64,000 nt of DNA from Nocardioides marinisabuli (GTDB lineage: Bacteria > Actinomycetota > Actinomycetes > Propionibacteriales > Nocardioidaceae). The position numbers were made by a program, and so were the translations under genes. Under the pieces are notes generated by a model. The model did not search any database. It was not told the DNA's origin and worked only from the letters and a program-made list of their open reading frames with translations. The stretch's first letter is position 1. The number at the start of each line of letters is the position of its first letter. The DNA lies in contig NZ_CP059163.1 of assembly GCF_013466785.1 (NCBI RefSeq), forward strand, positions 3,162,001-3,226,000. The letters run 5' to 3'. This document shows, piece after piece, positions 20,301 to 30,242 of the stretch.

Positions 20301-20935
20301 ACAAGACCACGCTGCTGGCCCACGAGCGCGACATGCTGGGTCTCTACGTCTCCGACCACCCGCTGCTCGGGCTCGAGCACGTGCTGGCCAACGGCTCCGA
20401 CTGCACCATCGGCCAGCTGATGCTCGACGAGGACCGCACCGACGGCTCGCCCATCACCATCAGCGGCCTGGTCACCTCGGTGCAGCGCAAGATCACCAAG
20501 CGCGGCGACGCGTGGGCGATGATCACGCTCGAGGACCTCGACGGCGGCATCGACGTGCTGCTGTTCCCCAGCGCCTACCAGCTCGCCTCCACGCTGCTGG
20601 TCGAGGACGCCATCCTCACCGTCAAGGGCCGCCTCTCGCGCAGCAAGGACCAGCCCGAGATCCACGGCCAGGAGGTCTCGGTCCCCGACATCTCCGACGG
20701 CCCCTCGGGCCCCGTCGTCATCTCCATGCCCTCCACGCGCTGCACCGGTCCGGTCGTCGAGCAGCTCAAGGACGTGCTGGGCACCCACCCTGGGATGACC
20801 GAAGTACGGTTGCGCCTGATGACACGCGAGGCGACGAAGGTGATGAGGCTCGACGACCGGCTGCGGGTGACCCCGACGCCGGCGCTGTTCGCCGACCTCA
20901 AGGCGCTCCTGGGTCCCGGATGCCTGACCAGCTGA
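17378..20935 (+). CDS. dnaE: DNA polymerase III alpha subunit DnaE
   Basis: Replicative DNA polymerase catalytic subunit, 1185 residues. The N-terminal PHP domain starts FVHLHVHTEYSMLDGAARL; the polymerase core has GPGRGSGAGSMVAYAL, the catalytic aspartates in MPDFDIDFDERR near residue 424, and YNKAHS-like FNKAHSAAYG. A helix-hairpin region and an OB fold (ITISGLVTSVQRKI, near 1026) follow. ATG 17378 is preferred over ATG 17333 because the family starts a few residues before HLHVHTEYS. A TAGGCT box at 17270 may be its promoter. Confidence 0.96.
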   Translation: MATSSDSFVHLHVHTEYSMLDGAARLGALTERAAELGMPAIAMTDHGNVFGAYEFYSKAKAAGVKPIIGIEAYFAPNISRFERKGVNFYGGGPDDVSNRGAYTHMTLLSESTEGMHNLFRLSTGAWRDGFFKHPRMDRELLSQHGKGIIGTTGCPSGEIQVHLRHGNYAAARQAAGDFQEILGKENYFLELMDHGLDIENRVRDGLLELGRDLKIPLLATNDSHYVMREDAKSQEHLLCINSGSTMDIPAGDGPGQRFAFSGDGYYIKSAEEMRALWADRYQLREACDNTLLIAERCDVEFSEGVGKYMPKFPCPPGENEDSWLVKEVERGLQFRYPNGIPDEVRKQAEFELGVITQMGFPGYFLVVADFINWAKNNGIRVGPGRGSGAGSMVAYALRITDLDPLVHGLIFERFLNPDRVSMPDFDIDFDERRRSEVIRYVTEKYGDDRVSYIVTYGTIKAKQAVKDSSRILGYPFAMGDRITKAMPAAVMGKDVPLQQIFDPEHARYGEGGEFRQLYDSDNDVQKVVDTAIGIEGLKRQWGVHAAGVIMSSEPLEDVIPLLKRPADGAMITQFDYPTCEGLGLIKMDFLGLRNLTVLDDAIKNIEANRGETVVLEDLELTDENTYALLQRGDTLGVFQLDGGPMRALLRSMRPDTFEDISAVGALYRPGPMGADSHNKYARRKTGREPVEPIHPELAEALEDVLGETYGLIVYQEQVMAIAQKLAGYTLGQADILRRAMGKKKKAELDKQFAGFSGGMKERGFSDAAIKTLWEVLLPFSDYAFNKAHSAAYGVVSYWTAYLKANYPAEYMAALLTSVKDDKDKSAIYLNECRRMKIQVLPPDVNESAANFTPVGNDVRFGLTAVRNVGANVVDGIVAGREEKGRYTDFNDFMDKVPALVCNKRVIESLIKAGAFDEMKHRRRALVAIHETAVDQYVDIKRNEAIGQDSLFGGMDDDAGGSFGISVTVPDIDEWDKTTLLAHERDMLGLYVSDHPLLGLEHVLANGSDCTIGQLMLDEDRTDGSPITISGLVTSVQRKITKRGDAWAMITLEDLDGGIDVLLFPSAYQLASTLLVEDAILTVKGRLSRSKDQPEIHGQEVSVPDISDGPSGPVVISMPSTRCTGPVVEQLKDVLGTHPGMTEVRLRLMTREATKVMRLDDRLRVTPTPALFADLKALLGPGCLTS

Positions 20936-21537
20936 CCCACTCGTCCTCCGCGCACCCCTACCCGTTCGGTGGCCACGCCGCGCAGCCGCACGCCGACGAC
21001 GTACGCCGGCCGCGGCCGGGGCTGCGCTCGAGCCTGCTCCAGTCGCTGGCTGTCGTCGTGGTCTTCGTGCTCGTCGGCGCGGCCCTGGGGTGGGTCTGGG
21101 AGCGCTGGTGGGAGCCCTCGACGGGCACCGTCTTCCGCAAGGAGTGGTTCCCCGTCGACGCCGAGGGGCGCTACGACCTCGACGCGCTGCGCAACGAGTT
21201 CGCCGGCACCGCCCAGTACGTCGTGCTCGCGCTCGGCGGGGGAGTGGTCCTCGGGGTGCTGGCCAGCCTGCTGCTGGCCGGGCGTGAGTTGCTGGCCCTG
21301 CTCGTGGTGGGTCTGGCCTCGGTGCTCGCGGCGCTGGTGATGTGGCAGGTCGGCGTCGCGCTGGGCCCGGCCGACCCCCAGGAGCTCGCCGCGACCGCCG
21401 GCCGCGGCGCGACCCTGCCCAGCGACCTGAGCCTCGACAGCCTCGGCGCGCTGCTGGCCTGGCCGCTGGCCGCGCTGGCGGGCACCGGCAGCGTGTACCT
21501 GCTGCTGCCGAGCCTGCACCCCCGCAGCCCGCGGTAG
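20920..21537 (+). CDS. Four-segment membrane protein of unknown function
   Basis: A 205-residue protein not recognised with confidence. A polar N-terminal tail of about 38 residues is followed by a hydrophobic segment (SLLQSLAVVVVFVLVGAALGWVW), an extracytoplasmic loop containing EWFPVDAEGRYDLDALRNEF, then three more membrane helices. The ATG lies inside the end of dnaE (16-bp overlap), so the two are probably cotranscribed. Its topology resembles actinobacterial DUF2567-type proteins, but that is only an impression. Confidence 0.75.
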   Translation: MPDQLTHSSSAHPYPFGGHAAQPHADDVRRPRPGLRSSLLQSLAVVVVFVLVGAALGWVWERWWEPSTGTVFRKEWFPVDAEGRYDLDALRNEFAGTAQYVVLALGGGVVLGVLASLLLAGRELLALLVVGLASVLAALVMWQVGVALGPADPQELAATAGRGATLPSDLSLDSLGALLAWPLAALAGTGSVYLLLPSLHPRSPR

Positions 21538-21577
21538 CCACCTCGGCGCACCACGCCCGCGCGGTAAAGTGCCGGCC

Positions 21578-23128
21578 GTGGACCAGACCCCCCAGCAGCG
21601 CCCCGACGACGCCCCGCAGCCCGAGCTCCTCGAGTCGGGCGGAGGCGGACCGATCACCCCCGAGGCGCGCGCCGGGCGGCGTCGCGCCGGCGTGGTGGCC
21701 GGGCTCGGTGTGCTGGGCCTCGGGCTCGTCGGCGGAGCAGCCTTCGGCGCCTACTGGTACCTCGCGGACGGCGCCCAGGCGGCCGAGGCGTTCCCGGCCG
21801 ACTCGGTCGGCTACGTCGGGCTGACCCTCGACCCCAGCGGCCAGCAGAAGCTGGCCGCGCTCGAGACCCTCCAGGAGCTCCCGACCCTCGCCGAGGAGCT
21901 CGACCTGGAGGGCCCGGTCGACGAGATCGACGTCAAGCGCAGCATCGCCGAGGCGGTGCTGGCCGACGCGCCCTGCGACATCGACTACGCCGGCGACGTC
22001 GAGCCGTGGCTGGGCGAGCGGTTCGGGGTCGCGGCGGTGCCGGCGGGCGAGGCGCTGCCCTCGATGGTCTTCGCCGTCGAAGTCACCGACGCCGAGGCCG
22101 CCGACGCGGGCCTGCGGGCGCTGCTCTCCTGCGACGGCGGTGACGCCGAGAGCCTCGCCGGCTGGGTCGTGGAGGGCGACTGGATGGTGGTCGCCGAGAC
22201 GCCCGAGATCGCCGAGGACGTCGTCGACGCCGCGGCCGAGGGGTCCCTGGCCGACGACGACGACTTCCAGCGCTGGACCGGCGAGGCCGGCGACGAGGGC
22301 GTGCTGACGGCGTACGCCGCGCCCGAGGCGCTGGGCGTGCTGGCCGACCTGGGCAGCGAGTTCTTCGGTGGTGAGCTCCCCGGCGCCGACGAGCTGGTCG
22401 AGCTCGACGACGCCGTCGAGGACTTCGAGGGCATGGCGGCGGTGCTGCGCTTCGGCGAGGGCAGCGTCGAGGTGGAGGCCGCGGGCGCGGCCGGTGACCA
22501 GACCGACGTGCTGGGTGGGGGAGCGGGCGAGCTGGTGAGCGGTCTGCCCGACGACACCGCCCTGGCCGCTGCGGCCGGGCTCGTCGAGGGCTGGACCGAG
22601 GGGCTCGAGGAGGAGACCGCGTCGCTGCCCTTCGACGTCGAGGCGCTGCTCGGCGACGTCGCGGCCCTGGCCGTGGGCCCCGACCTCGACCCCGACGCCC
22701 TGCTCGGGGCGTTCTTCGCCGGTGACCTGAGCCGGGTCCCCGTCGCGCTGGTCACCGGTGGCGAGCTGGGCGACGCCGAGCAGGCGCTCGCCGAGGCCGG
22801 CCCGCTGGCCGCCTCGCTCGAGGCGCGCCAGGCCGGCGACCGGGTGCTGGTGGGCCCGACCGGTGCGTGGCTCGACGCGGTGGAGGCGGGCGGCACGCTC
22901 GGCGACACCGACCTCTTCAGCGCGGTCGTCCCCGACGTCGACGGCGCCCAGTCGGTGTTCTTCCTCGACCTCGGCGTGGTGGCCGACCTGGTCGGCGACG
23001 AGGTGGCTGCCAGCGGCACGGGCGACGACGACGTCCTCGCCGACCTGCAGCAGCTGGGTGCCGTGGGCGCCAGCGCCCGGGTCGACGGCGACGTCGCCCG
23101 CGCCGTCCTGCGCCTGACCCTCCGCTGA
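21578..23128 (+). CDS. Membrane-anchored DUF3352-like protein
   Basis: A 516-residue acidic protein with one N-terminal membrane anchor (VVAGLGVLGLGLVGGAAFGAYWYL, residues 35-60) and a large external domain that begins FPADSVGYVGLTLDPSG, the opening pattern of DUF3352 proteins. Composition is very rich in Asp, Glu, Ala and Gly. Function unknown. GTG 21578 lies 7 nt after TAAAGT (21565-21570), a leaderless promoter pattern, which is why it is preferred to the in-frame GTG at 21569. The TGA stop opens a 22-bp repeat array. Confidence 0.8.
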   Translation: MDQTPQQRPDDAPQPELLESGGGGPITPEARAGRRRAGVVAGLGVLGLGLVGGAAFGAYWYLADGAQAAEAFPADSVGYVGLTLDPSGQQKLAALETLQELPTLAEELDLEGPVDEIDVKRSIAEAVLADAPCDIDYAGDVEPWLGERFGVAAVPAGEALPSMVFAVEVTDAEAADAGLRALLSCDGGDAESLAGWVVEGDWMVVAETPEIAEDVVDAAAEGSLADDDDFQRWTGEAGDEGVLTAYAAPEALGVLADLGSEFFGGELPGADELVELDDAVEDFEGMAAVLRFGEGSVEVEAAGAAGDQTDVLGGGAGELVSGLPDDTALAAAAGLVEGWTEGLEEETASLPFDVEALLGDVAALAVGPDLDPDALLGAFFAGDLSRVPVALVTGGELGDAEQALAEAGPLAASLEARQAGDRVLVGPTGAWLDAVEAGGTLGDTDLFSAVVPDVDGAQSVFFLDLGVVADLVGDEVAASGTGDDDVLADLQQLGAVGASARVDGDVARAVLRLTLR

Positions 23129-23311
23129 CCCGTCGCGAATCTCACCCTGACCCGTCGCGAATCTCGCGCTGACCCGGCCCGAACTTCCCGTTGACCCGGC
23201 CAGGACCGACGTACCCGGCGGGGACTGCAGGTATGAGCCGGGTCGGCGCGACATATGAGCCGGGTCGGCGCGAGATATGGGCCTGGTCGGCGCGAGATAT
23301 GCGCCGGGTCA
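23126..23311. repeat. Facing 22-bp repeat arrays between convergent genes
   Basis: On the plus strand, units begin at 23126 (the stop codon of the preceding gene), 23148, 23170 and 23192. On the minus strand, units of the same family begin at 23311 (the stop of the YbaK-like gene) and continue at 23289 and 23267, with a fading copy at 23245. Thus each convergent gene ends in its own outward-running array and the two arrays face each other. A transcript reading through both would contain complementary halves. Confidence 0.9.
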
Positions 23312-23803
23312 GCGGGCGATGGGGGCGGTGGTGGCGCCGGTGACCGAGACGAGGTCGGCGGGGGTCAGCTCAAGGTCGAAGCCGCGCCGGCCGCCGGAGA
23401 CCAGCACGGTGGGGTGCTCCAGCGCCGAGACGTCGACGACGGTGGGGTGCGGCCGCTTCTGGCCGAGGGGGGAGATGCCGCCGACCACGTAGCCGGTGGC
23501 CCGCTCGGCGGCGGCCGGGTCCGCCATCGCGGCCCGGCCGGCCCCCAGCGCCCGCGCCAGTGCCTTGAGGTCGAGCTGGCCGGCCACCGGCACGACCGCG
23601 ACCGCCAGGCGTCCGTCGACCTCGGCCACCAGGGTCTTCAGCACCCGTGCGGGGTCGATGCCCAGCACCTGCGCCGCCTCCAGCCCGTACGACGTCGCGC
23701 GCGGGTCGTGCTCGTAGGGGTGCGGGGTGAAGCCGACGCCGGCCCGGCCCAGGGCGAGGGTCGCCTGGGTGGCGGGGGAGCGGTCGCGGGAGCGGCGCGC
23801 CAC
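23309..23803 (-). CDS. ybaK: YbaK/EbsC-type Cys-tRNA(Pro) deacylase
   Basis: Trans-editing enzyme that hydrolyses mischarged Cys-tRNA(Pro). It has 164 residues. [43 protein letters not shown], the lysine-containing core [12 protein letters not shown] and [20 protein letters not shown] are all family features. GTG 23803 is chosen because it starts 8 nt after the upstream gene's stop and matches family length. It follows the Lon-N gene in one operon. Confidence 0.92.
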   Translation of the reverse strand: MARRSRDRSPATQATLALGRAGVGFTPHPYEHDPRATSYGLEAAQVLGIDPARVLKTLVAEVDGRLAVAVVPVAGQLDLKALARALGAGRAAMADPAAAERATGYVVGGISPLGQKRPHPTVVDVSALEHPTVLVSGGRRGFDLELTPADLVSVTGATTAPIAR

Positions 23804-23811
23804 GAGCCGGC

Positions 23812-24477
23812 CTAGTTGGGCGACCAGCGCGTGCGCGCCACGTCGGTCGCCGGCAGCGAGGGGATGACGTTCATCGCCCGCAGCTCGGTCTGCAGCAGGT
23901 CGGTGACCAGCAGCAGCCGCTCGGTTGTGTCGTCGGCCTCGAGCAGCGCCTGCCGCTCGGGCATCGGCAGCGGCGCGCAGGCCGCCAGCGTCCACGACAG
24001 GTACGTCGGGTCGCGGGGCAGCGCGCCGGAGTAGGGGTCGGCGCGCAGCTCGGCCAGCGCGGCACGGTAGGCGGTGAAGACGCCGCGGGCGCGCTCGACG
24101 ACGTGGTCCTCGACGACCCCCTCGGGCTCGGGCCGGTCCTCGACGTGGCCGACGGGGAAGAGGCCGGTGGTGTCGAGGCGCTCCAGGGCGATGCGCTCGA
24201 GGCCGACGGCGACGCAGGAGAAGGTGCCGTCGTCGTGCGGCTCCACCTCGGTGAGCAGCACCTTGACCCCGATCCGGTAGAGCGACTGGGCCCCGTGGTC
24301 GCCCACCTCGTAGCCCTCGCGGATGCCGACGGTGCCGAAGAGCCGCTGGGTGGGGTCCTCCACGCGCAGCAGGTGGTGCACCAGCGCGCGGTAGCGGTCC
24401 TCGAAGACGATGAGCGGCACGCTGACGCCCGGGAACAGCACCGAGCCCAGCGGGAACATCGGCAACGTGTCGCTCAC
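23812..24477 (-). CDS. Lon N-terminal-domain (LON-substrate-binding) protein
   Basis: A 221-residue stand-alone LAN domain of ATP-dependent protease Lon, without AAA or protease domains. Family features: [42 protein letters not shown] and [10 protein letters not shown], then a helical C-terminal half. Its substrate role is unknown. GTG 24477 lies 6 nt after TAGGTT on the minus strand (24489-24484), so the mRNA is probably leaderless. Confidence 0.87.
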   Translation of the reverse strand: MSDTLPMFPLGSVLFPGVSVPLIVFEDRYRALVHHLLRVEDPTQRLFGTVGIREGYEVGDHGAQSLYRIGVKVLLTEVEPHDDGTFSCVAVGLERIALERLDTTGLFPVGHVEDRPEPEGVVEDHVVERARGVFTAYRAALAELRADPYSGALPRDPTYLSWTLAACAPLPMPERQALLEADDTTERLLLVTDLLQTELRAMNVIPSLPATDVARTRWSPN

Positions 24478-24570
24478 ACCCCCAACCTAGCGGTGGGGCG
24501 GCGAGGCGTGTGCTGTCCACCACCCGCTGCCGGCTGGGTGCGCGGGCCCGGCGCTCGTAGACTCGAGGGC

Positions 24571-25887
24571 ATGATCCGCCGCATCGACCTGCGCAGCGCC
24601 GCCACCGGCCGCTCGGCCACCGAGCCGTTCGACTACCGCACGGCCCTGCCCCGCGCCGACTTCGACATCGAGGCGGCGGTCCCGGCGGTGCATGCGATCA
24701 CCGAGGCGGTGCGCACCCGCGGCCTGGAGGCGATCCAGGAGATGTCGGCGAAGTTCGACGGCGTGGAGCGCGAGGACGTGCGCGTGGCCCCCGAGGCGAT
24801 GCGCCGCGCCCTCGAGGAGCTCGACCCGGCCATCCGTGCCGGGCTCGAGGAGTCGATCGAGCGCCTGCGCCGCACCTGCGAGAACGAGCTGGAGCGCGAC
24901 GCGGTGACGGACCTGGGCCCCGGTGCCCGCGTGACGCACCGCAAGGTGCCGATCGACCGGGTCGGGCTCTACGTGCCCGGCGGCCTCGCGCCGCTGGTCT
25001 CCAGCGTGCTGATGAACGTGGTGCCCGCCCAGACCGCCGGCGTGCGCTCGCTGGCGCTGGCCTCCCCGCCGCAGAAGGACTTCGGCGGCGAGGTGCACCC
25101 CACGATCCTCGCGGCCTGCGCGATGCTCGGCGTCGAGGAGGTGTACGCCGTCGGCGGCGCCCAGGCGATCGCGATGTTCGCCTACGGGGTCGGCCCCTGC
25201 GAGCGCGTCGACATGGTGACCGGCCCGGGCAACATCTACGTCGTCACCGCCAAGCGGCTGCTCAAGGGCGTCGTGGGCATCGACTCGGAGGCCGGCCCCA
25301 CCGAGATCGCGATCCTGGCCGACGAGACCGCGGAGGCGGCGTACGTCGCGGCCGACTTGATCAGCCAGGCCGAGCACGACCCGCTGGCCGCCAGCGTGCT
25401 GGTGACCACGTCGGAGAGCCTGGCCGACGAGGTCGACGCCGAGCTCGACAAGCAGGTCTCGGTGACCAAGCACGTCGAGCGCATCCGCACCAGCCTCACC
25501 GGCCGCCAGTCGGGCACCGTGCTGGTCGACGACCTCGAGCAGGGGCTCGAGGTGGTCAACGCCTACGCCGCCGAGCACCTCGAGATCCACACCGCCGACG
25601 CCGCGGGCGACGCCGCCCGGGTGCGCAACGCGGGCGCGATCTTCGTGGGTCCGCACGCCCCGGTGAGCCTGGGCGACTACTGCGCCGGCTCCAACCACGT
25701 GCTGCCCAGCGGCGGCTGCGCCTGCCACTCCTCGGGCCTGTCGGTGCGCGCGTTCACCAAGTCGGTGCACGTCGTGGACTACTCGCGCGAGGGCCTGGCC
25801 GACGTGGCCGACCACGTGGTCACGCTCGCCGAGGCCGAGGACCTGCCCGGTCACGGCGCCGCCGTGCGCGTGCGCTTCGAGCGGTAG
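24571..25887 (+). CDS. hisD: Histidinol dehydrogenase HisD
   Basis: Zinc enzyme performing the last two oxidations of histidine biosynthesis, L-histidinol to histidine with NAD. It has 438 residues. [49 protein letters not shown] and [15 protein letters not shown] include NAD- and zinc-binding residues; the C-terminal [18 protein letters not shown] motif is conserved. ATG 24571 lies 7 nt after TAGACT (24558-24563), so this is the promoter and leaderless start of the his operon. Confidence 0.97.
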   Translation: MIRRIDLRSAATGRSATEPFDYRTALPRADFDIEAAVPAVHAITEAVRTRGLEAIQEMSAKFDGVEREDVRVAPEAMRRALEELDPAIRAGLEESIERLRRTCENELERDAVTDLGPGARVTHRKVPIDRVGLYVPGGLAPLVSSVLMNVVPAQTAGVRSLALASPPQKDFGGEVHPTILAACAMLGVEEVYAVGGAQAIAMFAYGVGPCERVDMVTGPGNIYVVTAKRLLKGVVGIDSEAGPTEIAILADETAEAAYVAADLISQAEHDPLAASVLVTTSESLADEVDAELDKQVSVTKHVERIRTSLTGRQSGTVLVDDLEQGLEVVNAYAAEHLEIHTADAAGDAARVRNAGAIFVGPHAPVSLGDYCAGSNHVLPSGGCACHSSGLSVRAFTKSVHVVDYSREGLADVADHVVTLAEAEDLPGHGAAVRVRFER

Positions 25888-25896
25888 GGCGGCGAC

Positions 25897-27057
25897 ATGG
25901 TCTTCCCCCCGCTCCGCGAGGAGCTGCAGGGGCTGGCGCCGTACGGCGCGCCCCAGGTCTCCCTCGAGCGCGCCCCGGTGCAGCTCAACACCAACGAGAA
26001 CCCCTACGGCCCGTCGCCGGCCTGCGCCGACGACGTCGCCGAGTCGGTGCGCCGCGCCGCGACGACGCTGAACCGCTACCCCGACCGCGAGCACGTCGAG
26101 CTGCGCGCTGCCCTGGCGGCGTACCTCACGCGCGACACCGAGCCGACCCGCGGCTTCGCCATCGACCCGGCGCAGGTGTGGGCGGCCAACGGCTCCAACG
26201 AGGTGATGCTGCAGCTGCTGCAGGCCTTCGGGGGCCCGGGGCGGCGCGCGCTGAGCTTCGCGCCGACGTACTCGATGTACCCCGAGTACGCCCGCGACAC
26301 CTCGACCGAGTGGGTGCAGGGGCGCCGTGAGGACGACTTCACCCTCGACCTCGACGCGGCCCGCGCGCTGGTGCTCGAGCAGCGCCCGAGCGTCATCCTG
26401 CTGCCCAGCCCCAACAACCCCACCGGCACCGCCCTGGCGCCCGAGGCGGTGGGGGTGCTCTGCGAGGCGGCGGCCTCCTACGAGCCGTGCGGCCTGGTGG
26501 TCATCGACGAGGCGTACGGCGAGTTCCGGCGCGCCGGCACCCCGAGCGCGCTCGAGCTGCTGCCCGAGCACCGCAACCTCGTGGTGACCCGCACGATGAG
26601 CAAGGCGTTCGCGCTGGCCGGGGCCCGGCTGGGCTACCTGGCCGCCGACCCGGCGATCTGCGACGCGATCCGGGTGGTGCGCCTGCCCTACCACCTCTCC
26701 GCGGTGACGCAGGCGGTCGCGCTGGCCGCGCTGCGCCACGCCCCCGAGCTGCTCGGCAAGGTCGACGACCTGCGCGCCGAGCGCGACCGCACCGTCGAGT
26801 CGCTGCGCGCCAAGGGCCTCACGGTCGCCGACAGCGACGCCAACTTCGTGCTGTTCGGCACCTTCGCCGACCGGCACGACACCTGGCAGCGGCTGCTCGA
26901 CCGGGGCGTGCTGGTGCGCGAGACCGGCCCCGAGGGGTGGCTGCGCGTCTCCGTCGGCACCCCGGAGGAGATGATGGCCTTCGACACCGCCCTGGACGAC
27001 GTGCTGGCCCACGAGCCGGCCCCGGGGACCCGCAACGAGGAAGTGAGCACGCGATGA
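25897..27057 (+). CDS. hisC: Histidinol-phosphate aminotransferase HisC
   Basis: PLP-dependent fold-I aminotransferase converting imidazole-acetol phosphate to histidinol phosphate. It has 386 residues. [15 protein letters not shown] is the family opening; [27 protein letters not shown] and [20 protein letters not shown] carry the cofactor contacts and the Schiff-base lysine. It starts 9 bp after hisD and its end overlaps hisB by ATGA. Confidence 0.96.
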   Translation: MVFPPLREELQGLAPYGAPQVSLERAPVQLNTNENPYGPSPACADDVAESVRRAATTLNRYPDREHVELRAALAAYLTRDTEPTRGFAIDPAQVWAANGSNEVMLQLLQAFGGPGRRALSFAPTYSMYPEYARDTSTEWVQGRREDDFTLDLDAARALVLEQRPSVILLPSPNNPTGTALAPEAVGVLCEAAASYEPCGLVVIDEAYGEFRRAGTPSALELLPEHRNLVVTRTMSKAFALAGARLGYLAADPAICDAIRVVRLPYHLSAVTQAVALAALRHAPELLGKVDDLRAERDRTVESLRAKGLTVADSDANFVLFGTFADRHDTWQRLLDRGVLVRETGPEGWLRVSVGTPEEMMAFDTALDDVLAHEPAPGTRNEEVSTR

Positions 27058-27662
27058 GCCGCACCGCACGCATCGAGCGCCGGACCAGCGAGTCCAAGGT
27101 GCTCGTCGAGGTCGACCTCGACGGGTCGGGCCGCCACGACATCTCCACCGGCGTCGGCTTCTACGACCACATGCTCACCGCCTTCGCGCGCCACGCGCTG
27201 GTCGACCTGACCGTGCAGGTCGACGGCGACGTGCACATCGACGCCCACCACACCGTCGAGGACGCCGCGATCGCGCTGGGCCAGGCGCTGCGCGAGGCGC
27301 TGGGCGACAAGGTCGGCGTACGCCGCTTCGGCGACGCGACCGTGCCCCTCGACGAGGCGCTGGTCCAGGCCGTCGTCGACGTGTCGGGCCGGCCCTACTG
27401 CGTGCACACCGGCGAGCCCGAGGGCCAGCAGTACGTCTCGCTCGGCGGCAGCGGCGTGGGCTACCTCGGGTCGCTGACTCGCCACGTCTTCGAGACCATC
27501 GCCTTCCACGCCCACCTCGCGCTGCACGTGCGGGTGCTGGCCGGCCGCGAGCCGCACCACATCGTGGAGACGCAGTTCAAGGCGTTCGCCCGGGCCTTCC
27601 GCGACGCGGTCGCGATCGACCCGCGCGAGAGCGGCATCCCCTCGACGAAGGGCGCGCTGTGA
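27054..27662 (+). CDS. hisB: Imidazoleglycerol-phosphate dehydratase HisB
   Basis: Manganese enzyme dehydrating imidazoleglycerol phosphate. It has 202 residues and is monofunctional, with no HAD phosphatase domain. Metal-binding motifs are [37 protein letters not shown] and [14 protein letters not shown]. The ATG overlaps hisC, and the stop overlaps hisH (GTGA), so translation is coupled. Confidence 0.97.
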   Translation: MSRTARIERRTSESKVLVEVDLDGSGRHDISTGVGFYDHMLTAFARHALVDLTVQVDGDVHIDAHHTVEDAAIALGQALREALGDKVGVRRFGDATVPLDEALVQAVVDVSGRPYCVHTGEPEGQQYVSLGGSGVGYLGSLTRHVFETIAFHAHLALHVRVLAGREPHHIVETQFKAFARAFRDAVAIDPRESGIPSTKGAL

Positions 27663-28318
27663 GCGATCGCCCGACGGTGGCGGTCCTCGACTACGGCTCG
27701 GGCAACCTGCGCTCGGTGGTGCGCGCCGTCGAGCGCGCCGGCGCCGAGGTCGAGCTGACCTCCGACTTCGACACCTGCCTGGCCGCCGACGGCCTGCTGG
27801 TGCCCGGGGTGGGGGCGTACGCCGCCTGCATGGCCGGCCTGCGCGAGGTCAAGGGCGAGCGGATCATCGGCCGCCGGCTGGCCGGCGGCCGCCCGGTGCT
27901 GGGCATCTGCGTGGGCATGCAGGTGCTCTTCGAGCGCGGCATCGAGCACGGCGTCGAGACCGAGGGCTGCGACGAGTGGCCCGGGCTGGTCGAGCGGCTG
28001 CAGGCGCCGGTGGTGCCGCACATGGGCTGGAACACCGTCGAGGCGCCCGAGGGCTCCGCGATGTTCGCGGGCGTCGAGGGGGAGCGGTTCTACTTCGTGC
28101 ACTCCTACGGCGTGCGCGACTGGAGCCTGGTCACCAACGACCGCACCCGCGCGCCCCTGGTCACCTGGGCCGAGACCGGCCCCGCGGACGCCGGCGGCGA
28201 CCGGTTCGTGGCCGCGGTCGAGAACGGTCCGCTGTGGGCCACCCAGTTCCACCCCGAGAAGTCGGGCGACGCCGGCGCGGCGCTGCTGCGCAACTGGGTC
28301 GCCACGCTGCGGCGCTGA
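27659..28318 (+). CDS. hisH: Imidazole glycerol phosphate synthase glutaminase subunit HisH
   Basis: Class I glutamine amidotransferase that supplies ammonia to HisF. It has 219 residues. The oxyanion strand [12 protein letters not shown], nucleophile [11 protein letters not shown] and the His/Glu pair in [12 protein letters not shown] form the triad. Its partner hisF lies 1.1 kb downstream after two other genes, a common actinobacterial arrangement. Confidence 0.96.
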   Translation: MSDRPTVAVLDYGSGNLRSVVRAVERAGAEVELTSDFDTCLAADGLLVPGVGAYAACMAGLREVKGERIIGRRLAGGRPVLGICVGMQVLFERGIEHGVETEGCDEWPGLVERLQAPVVPHMGWNTVEAPEGSAMFAGVEGERFYFVHSYGVRDWSLVTNDRTRAPLVTWAETGPADAGGDRFVAAVENGPLWATQFHPEKSGDAGAALLRNWVATLRR

Positions 28319-28343
28319 GCCCACCGACCGGAGACGAGCGAGG

Positions 28344-28679
28344 ATGAGCAAGGAGCGGGCGCGCCGGCGCGAGGAGCGGCTGCGCGAGCAGGCGGTGCTG
28401 ACCGCGGCGCGCGCGGCCGAGGCCGAGCGCCGCGAGCGGCGGGCGGCGCGCCGCCGGGCGCTGGCCTCCTGGCTGCCCGAGCGCTCCTCGCGCACCGGTC
28501 GTCCCTCGGGCGTCATCGCCGAGCGCGAGCGCCGTCAGCGCACCACCACCGTGGTGCTGCTCGTGGTCCTCAACGTCCTGGTCGCGATGCTCACCGACGG
28601 CTGGGCCTGGCCCGCCCTCTCGCTCGTCGTCTCCGCCCTGGCCGCCCCCGTCCTGCACACCCTGCTGTTCCGCCGCTGA
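28344..28679 (+). CDS. Small Arg-rich membrane protein inside the his operon
   Basis: A 111-residue unrecognised protein. Residues 1-70 are a highly charged, probably helical cytoplasmic segment rich in Arg, Glu and Ala ([15 protein letters not shown]); residues 73-108 hold two hydrophobic helices ([36 protein letters not shown]). ATG 28344 is preceded by GAGCGAGG. It lies between hisH and hisA with short gaps, so it is likely cotranscribed. Confidence 0.8.
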   Translation: MSKERARRREERLREQAVLTAARAAEAERRERRAARRRALASWLPERSSRTGRPSGVIAERERRQRTTTVVLLVVLNVLVAMLTDGWAWPALSLVVSALAAPVLHTLLFRR

Positions 28680-28704
28680 GGCGGCCCCACCACCGGAAGG
28701 TCCC

Positions 28705-29439
28705 ATGAGCGACTACCTGCAGCTCCTCCCCGCCGTCGACATCACCGAGGGGCGCGCCGTCCAGCTCGCCCAGGGCGTCGCCGGCTCCGAGCGCGTGTAC
28801 GGCGACCCGGTCGCCGCCGCGCGCCGCTGGCAGGACGCCGGGGCCGAGTGGCTGCACCTGGTCGACCTCGACGCGGCCTTCGGCCGCGGCACCAACCGCG
28901 AGCTGCAGGCCGAGATCGTCGGCGCCCTCGACATCGACGTCGAGATGTCGGGCGGCATCCGCGACGACGAGTCGCTGGCCGCCGCGCTGGCCACCGGCTG
29001 CCGCCGCGTCAACATCGGCACCGCCGCGCTGGAGCAGCCGGAGTGGTGCGCGAAGGTGATCGCCGAGCACGGCGACCGGATCGCGATCGGTCTCGACGTG
29101 CGCGGGCGCACCCTCGCGGCACGCGGCTGGACCCGCGACGGCGGCGACCTCTACGACGTCCTGGCCCGCCTGGACGCCGAGGGCTGCGCGCGCTACGTGG
29201 TCACCGACGTCAACAAGGACGGGATGCTCCAGGGCCCCAACCTGCAGCTGCTGCGCGACGTCTGCGCGGTCACCGACCGCCCGGTCATCGCCTCGGGCGG
29301 AGTCACCGAGCTCGCCGACATCGAGGCGCTGATGGCGCTGGTCCCCGAGGGCGTCGAGGGCGCGATCGCCGGCACCGCGCTCTACGAGGGCCGCTTCACC
29401 CTCGAGGACGCGCTGGCCCTCACCAAGGGCGCCTCGTGA
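28705..29439 (+). CDS. priA: Phosphoribosyl isomerase HisA/PriA
   Basis: TIM-barrel isomerase of histidine biosynthesis. In actinobacteria this protein (PriA) usually also performs the TrpF step of tryptophan synthesis. It has 244 residues. [15 protein letters not shown] holds the general base Asp, [12 protein letters not shown] and [10 protein letters not shown] bind phosphate, and [13 protein letters not shown] has the second catalytic Asp; [14 protein letters not shown] and [16 protein letters not shown] close the barrel. The dual function is inferred from lineage, and absence of trpF elsewhere cannot be checked here. Confidence 0.95.
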   Translation: MSDYLQLLPAVDITEGRAVQLAQGVAGSERVYGDPVAAARRWQDAGAEWLHLVDLDAAFGRGTNRELQAEIVGALDIDVEMSGGIRDDESLAAALATGCRRVNIGTAALEQPEWCAKVIAEHGDRIAIGLDVRGRTLAARGWTRDGGDLYDVLARLDAEGCARYVVTDVNKDGMLQGPNLQLLRDVCAVTDRPVIASGGVTELADIEALMALVPEGVEGAIAGTALYEGRFTLEDALALTKGAS

Positions 29440-30197
29440 GCCTCGCGGTCCGCGTCATCCCCTGCCTCGACGTCGACGGCGGCCGGGTGGTCAAGGGCGT
29501 GAACTTCGAGGGCCTGCGCGACGCCGGCGACCCCGTCGAGCTGGCCAAGCTCTACGACGCCGAGGGCGCCGACGAGCTGACCTTCCTCGACATCTCCGCC
29601 TCCCACGAGGGCCGCGCGACCACGATGGAGATCGTCTCGGCGACCGCCGAGCAGGTCTTCATCCCGCTGACCGTGGGCGGTGGCGTCCGCTCGGTCGCCG
29701 ACGTCGACCGGCTGCTGCGCGCGGGCGCCGACAAGATCGCGGTCAACACCGCCGCGATCCGCCGTCCCGAGCTGGTCGCCGAGATCGCCGACCGCTTCGG
29801 CAACCAGGTGCTGGTGCTCTCGGTCGACGCCCGGCGCGCCGCCGGCACCGACTCCGGCTTCGAGGTCACCACCCACGGTGGCCGCACCTCCTCCGGTCTC
29901 GACGCCGTCGAGTGGTCCCACCGGGCGGCCGGTCTGGGGGCGGGGGAGATCCTGCTCAACGCCATGGACGCCGACGGCACCCGCGACGGCTTCGACCTCG
30001 AGCTGATCGAGGCGGTGCGCCGCGAGGTCACCATCCCGGTGATCGCCTCGGGCGGGGCCGGGGCGCCCGAGCACTTCGCGCCCGCGGTCGACGCCGGCGC
30101 CGACGCCGTGCTGGCCGCCTCGGTCTTCCACTTCGGCACCCTGACCGTGGGCCAGGTCAAGGACGCGCTGGCGCAGGGCGGCCACCCGGTCCGCTGA
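29436..30197 (+). CDS. hisF: Imidazole glycerol phosphate synthase cyclase subunit HisF
   Basis: TIM-barrel cyclase that joins ammonia from HisH with PRFAR to give IGP and AICAR. It has 253 residues. Motifs: [19 protein letters not shown] with the catalytic Asp, [34 protein letters not shown] and [19 protein letters not shown] with the second catalytic Asp. The start overlaps the end of hisA (GTGA). It is the last gene of the his operon here. Confidence 0.97.
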   Translation: MSLAVRVIPCLDVDGGRVVKGVNFEGLRDAGDPVELAKLYDAEGADELTFLDISASHEGRATTMEIVSATAEQVFIPLTVGGGVRSVADVDRLLRAGADKIAVNTAAIRRPELVAEIADRFGNQVLVLSVDARRAAGTDSGFEVTTHGGRTSSGLDAVEWSHRAAGLGAGEILLNAMDADGTRDGFDLELIEAVRREVTIPVIASGGAGAPEHFAPAVDAGADAVLAASVFHFGTLTVGQVKDALAQGGHPVR

Positions 30198-30242
30198 GCG
30201 GGTTCCGCGCACACGTACCCGGGGTACGGCATGATGGACGCC

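Noticed and set aside
16322..23254. A 2310-codon open frame on the minus strand, opposite rluD-dnaE and neighbours
   Set aside because: It is the antisense shadow of well-supported genes; in DNA this rich in G and C, stop codons are rare in such frames, and its sequence is repetitive His/Arg/Gly/Val without any domain.
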